Shown piece after piece: positions 34,420-44,344 of a stretch of 64,000 nucleotides of DNA. A program made the translations under genes and the position numbers. Under the pieces are notes generated by a model, which was given only the letters and a program-made list of their open reading frames with translations, was not told where the DNA came from and did no database searches. Origin of the DNA: Marchantia polymorpha subsp. ruderalis (Eukaryota; Streptophyta; Marchantiopsida; Marchantiales; Marchantiaceae). The stretch is taken from assembly GCA_037833965.1 (NCBI GenBank), contig AP031352.1, forward strand, positions 21,618,501-21,682,500, written 5' to 3'. How positions within the stretch are numbered: position 1 is the first letter of the stretch; each line of letters begins with the position of its first letter.

Positions 34420-36464
34420 CTCGATCAGCATTGTTTGATTCAGGTCATCTACTATTGGCTCGAGACGTGATGATAACAAAGCTCGCATTTGCTAATCCAG
34501 AAATGAAGGGCCATTGGAAAAATAGTTGATGAGTTATCCGAGGTTTTTTTACGTAAGTCTCCTCCTTTGTCTCGATTCTTCCCATCTTTATCTTTCTACT
34601 TGAAAGTATTCGAGTAGTCTGCATCGCTGCCCTCCTTGAACCGGTTGAACATGCAGAAAAAATCATCCATGTCCCAACATTTCAGTTCTAGTAAGACTGC
34701 AGGCTAGAACAACCCCGATCGTATGACTTTGGACTGACGGCATACGGTCACCGTCGTGACGGTCTCTCCTTTGTCACCGTCGCGTCAAGAAGCCGTCGAG
34801 CTCGCACCCTCTACTATTCAAATTCGACACATGTTTCAGTAGATGCGAGACACGTGTCAGAGACCACCACATTACCCCCATTCACACTACCCTCCAGTCA
34901 ATCCGCGAGATCACCATCAATCGCACAGGCGCAGCAATTATCCGGCCCCCTGTAACGACCTCGGGCTCAGGCACACCCGAAGGCGAAAAGAATCCATGGT
35001 AGAGTGCAATTGCCCGTCTCTGCCCTCGCCTTGCCTGGCGCTCACCCCACCTCCCCTCAAATCAGTAATAATTTCTGAATCCGAAATTTTTCTCCAGCCG
35101 CTCCTCAAGATCGAGTTCGACTATTTGCAAATTCAAAGTTAAACGAGGCAGCAAGCAGCAACCTCTGAAACGATGCAGCTGCCGCTGCATCCTTCTGCTG
35201 GAATACATGGAAAACTTAAACTAGGTTCTTAACTTTTTTTTGAAGGAATAAACGAGGAACTTTGAAGCTCATTCAAGCAGATTATGGATCTCGAGACTGT
35301 GCAGCCAATTTCAAAATTGAACGAAAATTTCCCATGAATAGACTTTGCTTCATCTCTGAAGAGATAAAACACCACATCAATTACAGCAGTAGCAGATGAT
35401 GTGTTACAGTATCCTTTGTCATAGTTGGTTTTCGACGTGCCACAACCCTTCTTCTAGCTATCATTTGGTGACTTCTTCCACCATGTACACTAACGGCAGT
35501 GATCTCCTCCGAAGCTCTATCGAAGGAAATATCTGATCGGCCAATTTAGCTTTACACTTGTGAGGGTCTGATAAGCAAACTTTCGACCTCGACAGAAGAT
35601 CACACCCAACAGCTCAAACGCCGTCAAACTGAAATGCAGAAATGCGGCTATAGTGGATCCAACACTCCAAACGGGACTCAGATGTGACGCTCAGAACAAG
35701 CAGTACAGTCATCGAATAGAAACTACAATTTGGTCACAACACAGTACCATCATGCTGACACAACCAAATTTAGTGGCTAGAGGATATGAGGCCCAGTACA
35801 GGTGACAGGCGACGAGGATCTTGTTATGTTGACAGTGTGGACGAGTGAGTATAATTTGCTCATGATCTCCAGCGGTGTCGATTCACCAATTGAGCGGCTA
35901 TAGTTACACGTATTCATGGACTCTTCCTCCTCCAGTTACTACGCGAAAGTGCTGCTTTAAAAACTATGCCCCTCAGACGGAATTGGTGTGGGACGGGGGA
36001 TCTAGCTCATCAGGGGAAGTTTGATAAAGCCAACGAAGTGTACGCTTGTTTAGAATTTCTTATAGAGATTTTGAAACAACTGAGTCTCACCACACAATTC
36101 GGTGCAAATATTACGTGAAATAATCCACGCGAAAACCCCTGGGTGACGGTGACACATCAACTGTGTACCTATCCCGTCAGCCCGGAGAGCATACAGTCGG
36201 GGTTGATCTAGCCAAAAGCCTAGTAAGCCATGAAGCAGGTCACGGATGACTAGCTGAGGTATCTCCGTGAAAGACGCTGATAACATGCTTGTGCTGGCCG
36301 TGATCTCACCACAATGGTAACCGCCAGCACGCTCAGAACTGTGACGTGTATAAATGTGGGAGTTCGAAGCACGCATGCTTTTGCAGTTGGACTGCGTGTG
36401 TACTTCAGTTACAGACACTCTTGCAGCAATTTGACTTTAACTGACTTTGCTGAATTTGACTTTG
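34420..36464. other. Intergenic DNA without a recognised gene
   Basis: Short open frames on both strands show no known motif. CACCGTCG-type words recur near 34740-34790. I see no splice-joined coding region. Confidence 0.4.
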
Positions 36465-37050
36465 CTGAATTTCCTCTGAAATGGGTGATCGCAACAATTT
36501 GTGAAACAATCCGAACAGTTTCTCTGTTTTTTTTTTTGAACTGCTGTCAGATGTTACAGAGTATCTGATTAAATAGCAGCGTGGTTGTCTGTTGTAAAGT
36601 TTGATGCGCAAGGGAGTTTATTAACAAAAGATTGATCTCGACGCTGCAGTAGAAGAAATTTATATGTTCTTGCATGTGCTAACGCTGAGATCAGTTACGG
36701 GAAAGTTTTGTCTAGAACACATTGTGAGACAATTTGCTCGTTGATTCTCGGAGACTCTTTAGAATCGGCGTGCTGGCAAGGTGGTGCAGATTTGCAGAAA
36801 CAGCAGCAGATTTTGTCTCTGGTGGCAAGATTGATGTGGTGGTGAGGTTTGAACCGATGAATGGTCTGTAATCTAAGTCCCACGAACTAAACATGCTTTT
36901 TCTGCATGCAGGTTCATTCATTTTGGCTTTGCGATTTTAACAAAATCAAGAGCTCCGCCAATCACTCACAGACTGTCAAAACACGAAAATGTGTTGAAGA
37001 TTCGAGAAAGGTTTGTAGTTTTCACTATAGCACTTCAAGGAAATCTCTTC
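36465..37050. repeat. Three-copy repeat family, copy R1
   Basis: It aligns to R3 (39320-40003) over most of its length: TGAATTTCCTC, ACTGCTGTCAG, GCAGCGTGGTTGTCTG, TGCTAACGCTGAGATC, CAGCAGATTTTGT, GGTTCATTCATTTTGGCTTT and CACGAAAATGTG occur in the same order with indels between. No long frame is conserved between copies, so this looks non-coding or long dead. Confidence 0.8.
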
Positions 37051-37271
37051 TGCAGGACTTCCCACTTCAGTAAATTGCAGGAATTCACTTACTGCAGCAG
37101 TTCATCGATACTGATTTGACATATTTGTAGATCAGTGGTTCCTGTTTGAAAAAAAAATAAAAAATTGGCTAAGAGCATGGTAAGAGATGGGCCACCAACC
37201 TCAACTACCCAATAAAACCAAGTCCTCTGGACTTTCAAGGGCTTCCTCCACCGGCTTGAGCCGAAGGATCT

Positions 37272-37475
37272 TCAACGACACAGCGGAACGTTCACTCGGC
37301 GCTTAGAGAAATCAAGCAATTCTGGGGCGCCCAAAATTGGTTCCTTAAGTTCGCTATTAAGAAGGACTCCGACAATATAATTACAAAAGCTGTTCGGAAC
37401 CTTCGGCGCTTCTCTCGTGAACGCAAAGAAGTCTCCGTTGGACCAAGGAGGACTCGACCAGCGGGAGAGCCCTAG
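37272..37475 (+). pseudogene. Group II intron reverse transcriptase/maturase fragment
   Basis: The frame ending at the TAG at 37473-37475 contains RNVHSALREIKQFWG (starting at about 37284) followed closely by WFLKFAIKKDSDNI. This matches the adjoining motifs of group II intron-encoded proteins, RSxHxALxxIK...W and WFlxxDIKkcFDtI. The first catalytic Asp and the Phe of the second motif are replaced (AIKKDSD), and no other RT block is present. It is a fragment and would be inactive. RNA editing at the source could explain some changes but not the loss of the rest. Confidence 0.65.
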
Positions 37476-38019
37476 GGACTTTTGTTGTCATTTTCTGCCT
37501 GTAAAGCAGATACTTCACGGTCTTCGGTCCGAGAGGTCAGAAATGGCTTTATGATTTTCGCACACGAACCCTTACGGGGAGAACTCAAGCCCACAGGCTC
37601 ATGGATTTTGAAAAGGAAGAGTTGTGAGAGACACTTAAAGGAGTCAATCCAGCCACCCCAGCAACTATCTAGTCATGGTCATTTAATTAGGGACTTCTTA
37701 GGAACATTGTGTGGAGTCCCGGGTCCAAAGGAGACTTTTTTGCCTTTACGGGGCCTCTCCCTATAGTCGAGAGCTACGCATCTCTCCCCTCACCTATGGC
37801 ATTTTTTTCGTAAAGGCAAAGAAGTTTGCGGAAATGGCTTACACCTCTCCCGCGCACCAGTGCTTTAGGGAGAGGTGCTACGCACTTTGTGGGTCCGAAG
37901 GACGCTTAATCTATCGGGTCGAGCACTACGTGCGTATCGGGTCTTGCGCCCCCGGGACCTGCCGGGAGAGGGCGCGCAACTATCTCGAACCGATAGAGAA
38001 TTTGTTTTTTCGTCTCGGA

Positions 38020-38054
38020 GAGCCGTATGTGAGGAAATCTTGCACGTACGGTTC
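38020..38054 (+). ncRNA. Group II intron domain V (relic)
   Basis: GAGCCGTATG, then TGAGGAAATC, then TTGCACGTACGGTTC form the characteristic D5 hairpin: the lower stem pairs GAGCCGTA with TACGGTTC, the tip is a GAAA tetraloop, and the catalytic AGC triad is present. It is 35 nt against the usual 34, so one base may be extra. Outside an organelle it has no expected function. Confidence 0.75.
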
Positions 38055-38779
38055 GGAGGGATGCCACCCAAGCATAAAAATATTATTTTTTCCCTACGCA
38101 CCCCCTGCCCCTAGTCTTCGCACGACGTGCCTCTCGCTATGGGTCCGAAGGTGCGTAAGCACTTTCAGACCCATAGGGAGACTTCTTTGCCTTTGCCAAA
38201 GAAACGCCGAACGCCGAAATGTCTTGACGATTTCCGAGCACGAACACTAGAAGGAGAGAGCCGAAGGTCCCTAAGGTTCGGGTCTCGTGCCCTTTGGGCC
38301 CTGAAACTTCAAAGTTTATGCCCGCAGGCTCCTAGTGCTCGACAAAAGGGAGAAGGTCTCTGCTATCGGGCGGGTGGCCCACCCTCGTCACTAATGGCTC
38401 CTCAGAAAAGGGGGAACGCGAGCTCTGCCCGCCCGGGCCCTCATCCTGATGAAATCCCTTCACTTAAACGTTGGGTTTTCAGCCTTGAATTTTGATGCAT
38501 ATCCCAGAATGATTGTTCTGAATGATGAGGGTACAACAACTGTAGAATGGACAGGAATAAAGATCAGATTATGTTATTTTTATGCAGTTGGTAGCCTTGT
38601 TTAAACACGAGTGCAATTTTGAACACTGCATGTTCCAACCACATGCAGTGTTCAAGATGTGCTGGCGTCGGCTTTCCTCACCTGGCATTCGTAACACTCG
38701 ATGTGCACTCTTCGAGCGGCAGGCTCTTGAAGAGAAGAATACGGCTGTGCAAACCTCGAGGGTCAAGTGATTGGCATGT

Positions 38780-39240
38780 GAATTAGAGAGACACCATAGT
38801 TTTACGTTGAGGATGTTGCCGAGTCTCTGAAAAAAAGGGTCAAGATGTAAAGATCCGAATGACTTCTTAGATACGTGACTGCAGTTAGGTAGCTTTGTCG
38901 CGCTCTATCTGTAATCTATGAAGAATTCTACTCTGAAGTGGTTGGTCGGAATAAGTCATGAGAAAATCGAAACATTTTATTTGCTTTTTTTCCAACTTTT
39001 GTCGGGAGTAATTCAATGGCAGCTTGGTTGTCTTCTGCAAATTCTCTGAGCAAGGCAGTTCATTGAGAAGGGATTGATCTCGAGGCTGTGGTAGAAGAAA
39101 TACATAAGTTCTTAGATGTGGTAACGCTGAGATCAAAAACAGGAGAGTCTTCCACAGAACGTTATTTGGAACATTTTGCTCGCTGATCATGGAAATTCAT
39201 GCAATGGGCGTGTCTTGCAACGTGGTGCAGATCTGCTTAA
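38780..39240. repeat. Three-copy repeat family, copy R2 (partial)
   Basis: It shares with R3 the words GATGTAAAGATCCGAATGA-like, GATA(C/T)GTGACTGC, TTGTCGCGC, GATTGATCT(C/T)GAGGCTG and AACGCTGAGATC. It lies about 545 bases before R3 in the same orientation, so R2 and R3 are a diverged tandem pair. Confidence 0.75.
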
Positions 39241-39319
39241 ATATTGATGATGTGGTGTTTTCTGCAGTCAACTTGTTGCTCGAAAAGACGAAACCAGCGG
39301 CACATTCTCTGCCTGTCGT

Positions 39320-40003
39320 TAGAAAGACACTGCAGTTTGACGTTAAGAGATGGTGAAGAGTTTATGAGAAAAATGGCCAAGAAGTATGAATCCAAATGAT
39401 TTCGTAGATATGTGACTGCTGCTAGCTAGATTTGTCGCGCCCAATCTGTCATCTATCCTGAATTTCCTCCAAACTGGGTGAATTTGTGAAACAATTATAA
39501 TTATTTGTTTTTTAACTGCTGTCAGGAGTGACAGAATATGTGATGCAGCGTGGTTGTCTGCTGTAAAACTCCATGCGCAAGGAGTTTTTTAAAAAAGGAT
39601 TGATCTTGAGGCTGCAGTAGAAGAATTCTATATGATATTACATGTGCTAACGCTGAGATCTTGAGACAATTTGCTCACATTTTGGGAGTTGCCGAAATTA
39701 ACACATTTGGAGACAATTTGCTCGCTGATCCCCGGAATCGGCGTGTCTGGCAAGGTGTTGCAGATTTGCAGAAAGAGCAGCAGATTTTGTTTCTGGTGGC
39801 AAGATTGATGATGTGGTGAGGTTTGAACTGGTGAATAGACTGTAATCTAAGCTCCACGAACTCAACATGCTTTTTCTGTATTCAGGTTCATTCATTTTGG
39901 CTTTGCGATAAAAACAAAATCATACGGTCCGCATGGACTCCCAGGAAGTCGAAACACGAAAATGTGGTGAAAATTCCAGAAAAGTTTGTAGTTGCCACTA
40001 TAG
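39320..40003. repeat. Three-copy repeat family, copy R3
   Basis: The most complete copy, joining the left part seen in R2 to the right part seen in R1. It ends at CCACTATAG, directly before a CAGGGCTCCGATCGGGTTC segment. Confidence 0.8.
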
Positions 40004-40570
40004 TACAGGGCTCCGATCGGGTTCGGGTAGAAGGCTGTACCCGACCCGAAAATTAATAAAGGATCAATTCAGATCCGCGTCAAAGTGCTGGCTGAGCCGA
40101 CTGATATTCTTGGGAGCATTCGTATCACGCCTGCACTAATCACTACATCCTTTTCTAGGCTGGATCGATCGGGAACCTCAAAGCCCAGCAGTGCCTCTCG
40201 CCTTCTCATGGTAAGGCCGGGTTCCAACACAAAATGTTCAAATCATTTTTGTCAATGGTGAGAAGAATCTTGTAATCGTTCCCATAGTTTACGTTTGTTG
40301 GTTATATCTACATGTGGACGCTGCGTAGCTCTTGTGCATGCGCTATTGCCGGTAAGCTTCTAACCCGTTAACTCTGCAGCGCGTGTTCTGCAATATGAAG
40401 GACCAGACACTCTCTTTTGAATGATGGAAAAGACGTTAAGCAGAAGAGTATGAGTTCAACACTTTCCTCAACCACACGATATCCGCCATGGTTGGCAACT
40501 ACGTCTGGTATCACTACCCGAATCGACCCGAACCCGACCCGGTTTTTCGTGTCGGGTTCGGGTTGAAGGT
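40004..40570. other. Segment bounded by inverted GGGTCGGGT-type motifs
   Basis: At 40004-40050 the words CGGGTTCGGGT and ACCCGACCCG face each other. At 40515-40565 the pair recurs as ACCCGAACCCGACCCGG and GTGTCGGGTTCGGGTTGAAGG. The left end begins CAGGG, as many hAT termini do. This could be a small non-autonomous DNA element, but no target-site duplication was identified. Confidence 0.4.
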
Positions 40571-41498
40571 CAAGGCTTGAAATATATCGCAGCAGTATCG
40601 TCAGTGGGGATAATGATTCCAAGGCAAATAAGCATTCTCGATGGAATGCAAAATGGATCCGTACGTAGGATGTTCAAAAAGTATTCTGATTCTGGGATAC
40701 TGATTGATCCTGCCTATCAATCTGGTGGCTTCCTGTGTAGTCTTCTTGCTGTGATGATATGCCATCAACACAGTTCAGACAGTACGCTTCCTAAATGCGA
40801 GACAAAACACTTCTCTTCTTGCAATTGTCGATTGCAGGCTCTCTAGTTTTCGGTATGCCTGAGTTTAATCACGTCACGACTGGTGTCTCTATTTGTATGT
40901 TCTCCTTCTATCAGTTCGTGAATTGCGATTTACGCTGAGATATAAACAAAGCCCTGATATCACACACTCTACGCTCAATGAACGTCATCCGCTTGCTCGA
41001 CACCATCAATTGTAAATTTGGGGGTTCTTAAAACGAACATGTACTCAAGAGTTACAAAGCCAAATGAATGAAATGTGCTCTGATTGGTATGAAGCCCCAA
41101 CGCACCAACAGTTTCCTGGACTATTTGGCCACAACAGGGATAGTACATGGAACCAACTTACACCGGTCATGACAATTCAAATCTGTGGCGATCATCTTCG
41201 CAAGGTTTAGGAAATTCCGATTTGAGAATGTCGAGTTCCTCAGACGTGTGCATGACTGGAGCTGCACATGAGTCACCACAACACTGAATACTAGTGCATG
41301 ACGTGAATTCGGCTGCTGGATTGTGGCTCGTTCCTGATTCTTTTTCGTCGCCGGGCATCTCCGACCTCCATGTGACTTAAGGCGGTACCGTTAATTGCTC
41401 ACTGAATACACTCAATGGAATCTCACAAACCAACAAGAACTGATCAAACACGGCACGTGATTACAGATCTCATGTGGATTGAACATTATTCTAGACGA
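40571..41498. other. Intergenic DNA without a recognised gene
   Basis: Only short open frames without known motifs occur on either strand. Confidence 0.4.
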
Positions 41499-41787
41499 AT
41501 CTGATTATTAGCGAGCTAGCTACTCTTTCTAGTGTCTTAACACAATACCACCGAATTTTTCTCTGTGGAGCATGTTTTACTCCAAAGAGTTAAACTGAAT
41601 GAATTATTAAGTTTTATAATATATTTCGTAGTCCACTCTAGTTTGAACAAAGTGATTTTCCTGTCTTGTGAGACAGATTAGACAATGTGATCTACTACCC
41701 ATGTAAGTTGGACCCCTATCGAGGAGCCCAAAAATCACCTATCTTTTCTTTCAAAGTTACTTCCTCGAGTACCAATAAATCAGGAGA
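41499..41787. repeat. 290-bp dispersed repeat, copy 2
   Basis: Direct-orientation partner of 34130-34419, 7.37 kb apart. It differs by scattered substitutions and short indels only. Confidence 0.9.
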
Positions 41788-43190
41788 TCAAAACTAAAGC
41801 ACAAAAAAGAGACTATGCGCTTGCGGCTAGTCTCGTTCAGTACAGTCCAATGTTCTTCAACCAAAGGAATTCCACGACTGACAACAGAAGCAAGTTTTTC
41901 ACGGCAAACACAGCTCCCGACCGCTGGCTCTTCTTCCTCGTCCGATTCTTCAGACTCCGCTCTGCAAATCCTTTAATTGTTTTAGAATCCGTTTCAAAGT
42001 TGAAGTTCTTGAGAGTTCATATTATTTGATGAGTGGAGATAATGCGTACATTTTTTAAAGCTACAAATACGTGAATATATCAAATAAATATTTATATTTA
42101 CATTTTATGACGACTTAACAAAAATCCACATGGAATAAATATAAGTAAAAATCAATTATAACTCTACAAATTATAACCGAGTTTGAGAAATTTAATATAT
42201 TATTCTTTAGAAAAATTCAAAATCAAAATTTGAACGTGACCGCATATTAAAGTTTATAATTAGTTGGAATAAGATCGTGAAATTTGTATTGGATATTGTA
42301 TATAGGTTTCATATTTTGCTATATGATACAAGCACATGGTTGATAAATAATTCAAAAATATTGATAAGAAAAATTGAGAGTAAAATATCCCGAGAATATG
42401 GAAAAGACTAATTGCAGTATTTTTCTACTTTCGATCGAAGAATTCTCGAGCACGATTGTGAAGTAAGGGTTGAGAAAAATAATGTCTAAGAGTATGAGAA
42501 ATATTAATTGCAACTTTTTGTGAAGTTAATAGCTGATATAAATTTGTGTTAAATGATTTTACTAAGAAAATAATGATAGAATGAAGTGAGAATTTGAACT
42601 AAGTGACTCAAACAAAGAGTCCAAGAGAGCACTCCATAACTAGACGCTCCAGCTTGTTAGACCATGTCTTTTCAACCATGACTTCTAATGCTCATTGCTA
42701 TTAATGTGCGAGCTTTTTTAGACGATGTCCTTTCTCAACCAGGTCTTCTATTGCTATATGACTCGGTTCACTTTTATATAACCTCTATGATCTTCTTGCT
42801 TATGGAGCAAGATGAACAAGTTTCTTGCATGCTCAAATACGATACCGGGATACCTTATGTGGTCTACATTTACTGTAATGAAGAATTTAATGAAGAAACA
42901 AACAATGCAAAAGGTTTGGCGTCCGCTCCGGTTGTCTATATCACATTTTGTAGAAATTCGTGTTCCCAGTATTTGAGAGGTCCGGGGTCCAAGCCCAGTC
43001 CCTGCAGTTTGTCGGTCTCCTTCTGGTCTATTGAGCAATTATGTTGTTTTCACATTTTCGACATTCCGCCACTTTCCCATTCCTCGTTTCGTGCACGTCT
43101 TTAGGCCTCGTCCTCTATGTATGGCCATGACAGAGAGTGATACATCGAAATTGGTGATTTGTGAGTACAGACCGAACGACTTCCGTGCTT
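41788..43190. other. Intergenic DNA, AT-rich in the middle
   Basis: 42000-42600 is strongly AT-rich and featureless. The 42688-43104 frame (138 codons on +) has a hydrophobic start but no known domain, and its composition does not differ from chance. No gene is claimed. Confidence 0.35.
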
Positions 43191-44184
43191 GGGGTCCATC
43201 CTAGTCAACAACTACTACCTCCCAAAATATCTTCCAGCGGTACTGGCTGGTTCTCGGCGTTTGATCACAAACGAAGCGAAGGAAAGCGAAGGAAAGCGAA
43301 GGCACGGGCCGATAACTATTGAGACCTTTCACAAACAGAAACTCAGCACCTACTTTCCCACCCAGTCCTCCTACGACAAATTCGCACCCTAAACAAAATC
43401 TGCCTTCCAACAGTGGAGAGTGGATCCGCGAACGGTGTTCCAGTTTCATGCGCTCAGAAATCCGCGCGAGTTTAGACCTAAAGCACTCTTTTGTCGTACA
43501 TCTGTCTTCTCCGGCTCTCTCGGTCCGGACAAGGAAGATTCTGCATATCCAACGCAGCGTTCTGCGAATTCTACTGTGCAGTCCACGAGTTAGGCAGACG
43601 ATCGGATGCCAGGCTCTGCTGTTGACTCTGCGGAGTGAACTTCTGTCCGACGATTTCTCCTCTGACGGTTGCAAATCCGGCACTGCAGAGGGAGGAACTC
43701 ATGACGAGAAGGAGGAGTTCGGAAGATGCGCGAAGACCAAGCTCCTCCAGCAGGCGATGATACATACCCTACTCCTCGTCCGACCGAGGTCGAGAATGAT
43801 CATCGCTGTCCCCTTGGTTGCATCGTTGCTTCGGTCGCGAGGACCACAGGCTCGCGATGGCTGGCGCAGCTTTAAAGGCAGCGCGAGTCACGTCATGGAC
43901 CAACCACCGCGCGCACTTGAAGGCCGCGCAATCCATCTGTCACTGCTGCCCAGCTCACCGTCCAGCCCGACCCAATTATTGACTTTTGTCTCACTCGTGG
44001 GCGCGATGACGTACACCGCACGCTCTCCTCCGCACCCTCGACGGTCCCGGACGTTGGAGATACAGTACTGTTCCCGTTCCCCGACTCTGGCCATGGAACG
44101 CTATCAATGCTCCTCGCTCCACCCATGGCCGACATTTGAGAGTGAACGGAGCCATTTCGATAACCTAGAAGAAAAATAATGTCA
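43191..44184. other. GC-rich segment with overlapping open frames, no gene recognised
   Basis: An abrupt GC-rich block with long frames on both strands (286 codons on + at 43319-44179, 160 on - at 43683-43201). None has a recognisable domain, and the overlap is expected from composition. It looks like the GC-rich 5' regions of the XPG and XTH genes, so it may be the orphaned 5' end of a gene. A 25-bp run, 43935-43959, recurs exactly at 56822-56846, with weaker similarity beyond it. Confidence 0.3.
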
Positions 44185-44344
44185 CATCAAGTCTCAAAAT
44201 CATGGAACCGGATTTGTAACTCCCGTCAAAGGACTCTATATATAGGGCGAATTCTTTATGTTCGTATCTCGTCAAAATAATCAACATTTTCAAAACAAAA
44301 TAAATAACACAGTTAACATGATATAAGTCTCATGTTTTTTTTAA

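Larger units (their letters stand above)
37190..38480 (+). other. Organelle-derived insertion (probable NUMT) with group II intron remains
   Basis: GC-richer than its surroundings and different in word use. It contains a group II intron reverse-transcriptase fragment and, 545 bases downstream, an intron domain V, in the order expected for an organellar intron. Repeated words such as GGGTCGAG, CGAGAGCTA and CGAGCACGAA also appear in the second organelle-like insertion at 45.5 kb. The source is inferred to be the mitochondrion, since bryophyte mitochondria carry many such introns, but a plastid source is not excluded. The ends are placed by composition only. Confidence 0.65.

Noticed and set aside
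34130-41787. 290-bp direct repeats as LTRs of one retrotransposon
   Set aside because: No TG/CA ends, no primer-binding or polypurine site next to them, and no gag/pol between them.
43319-44179. 286-codon plus-strand frame
   Set aside because: Pro/Ser/Arg-rich translation typical of GC-rich non-coding DNA, long frames opposite on the minus strand, and no motif or splice partner.
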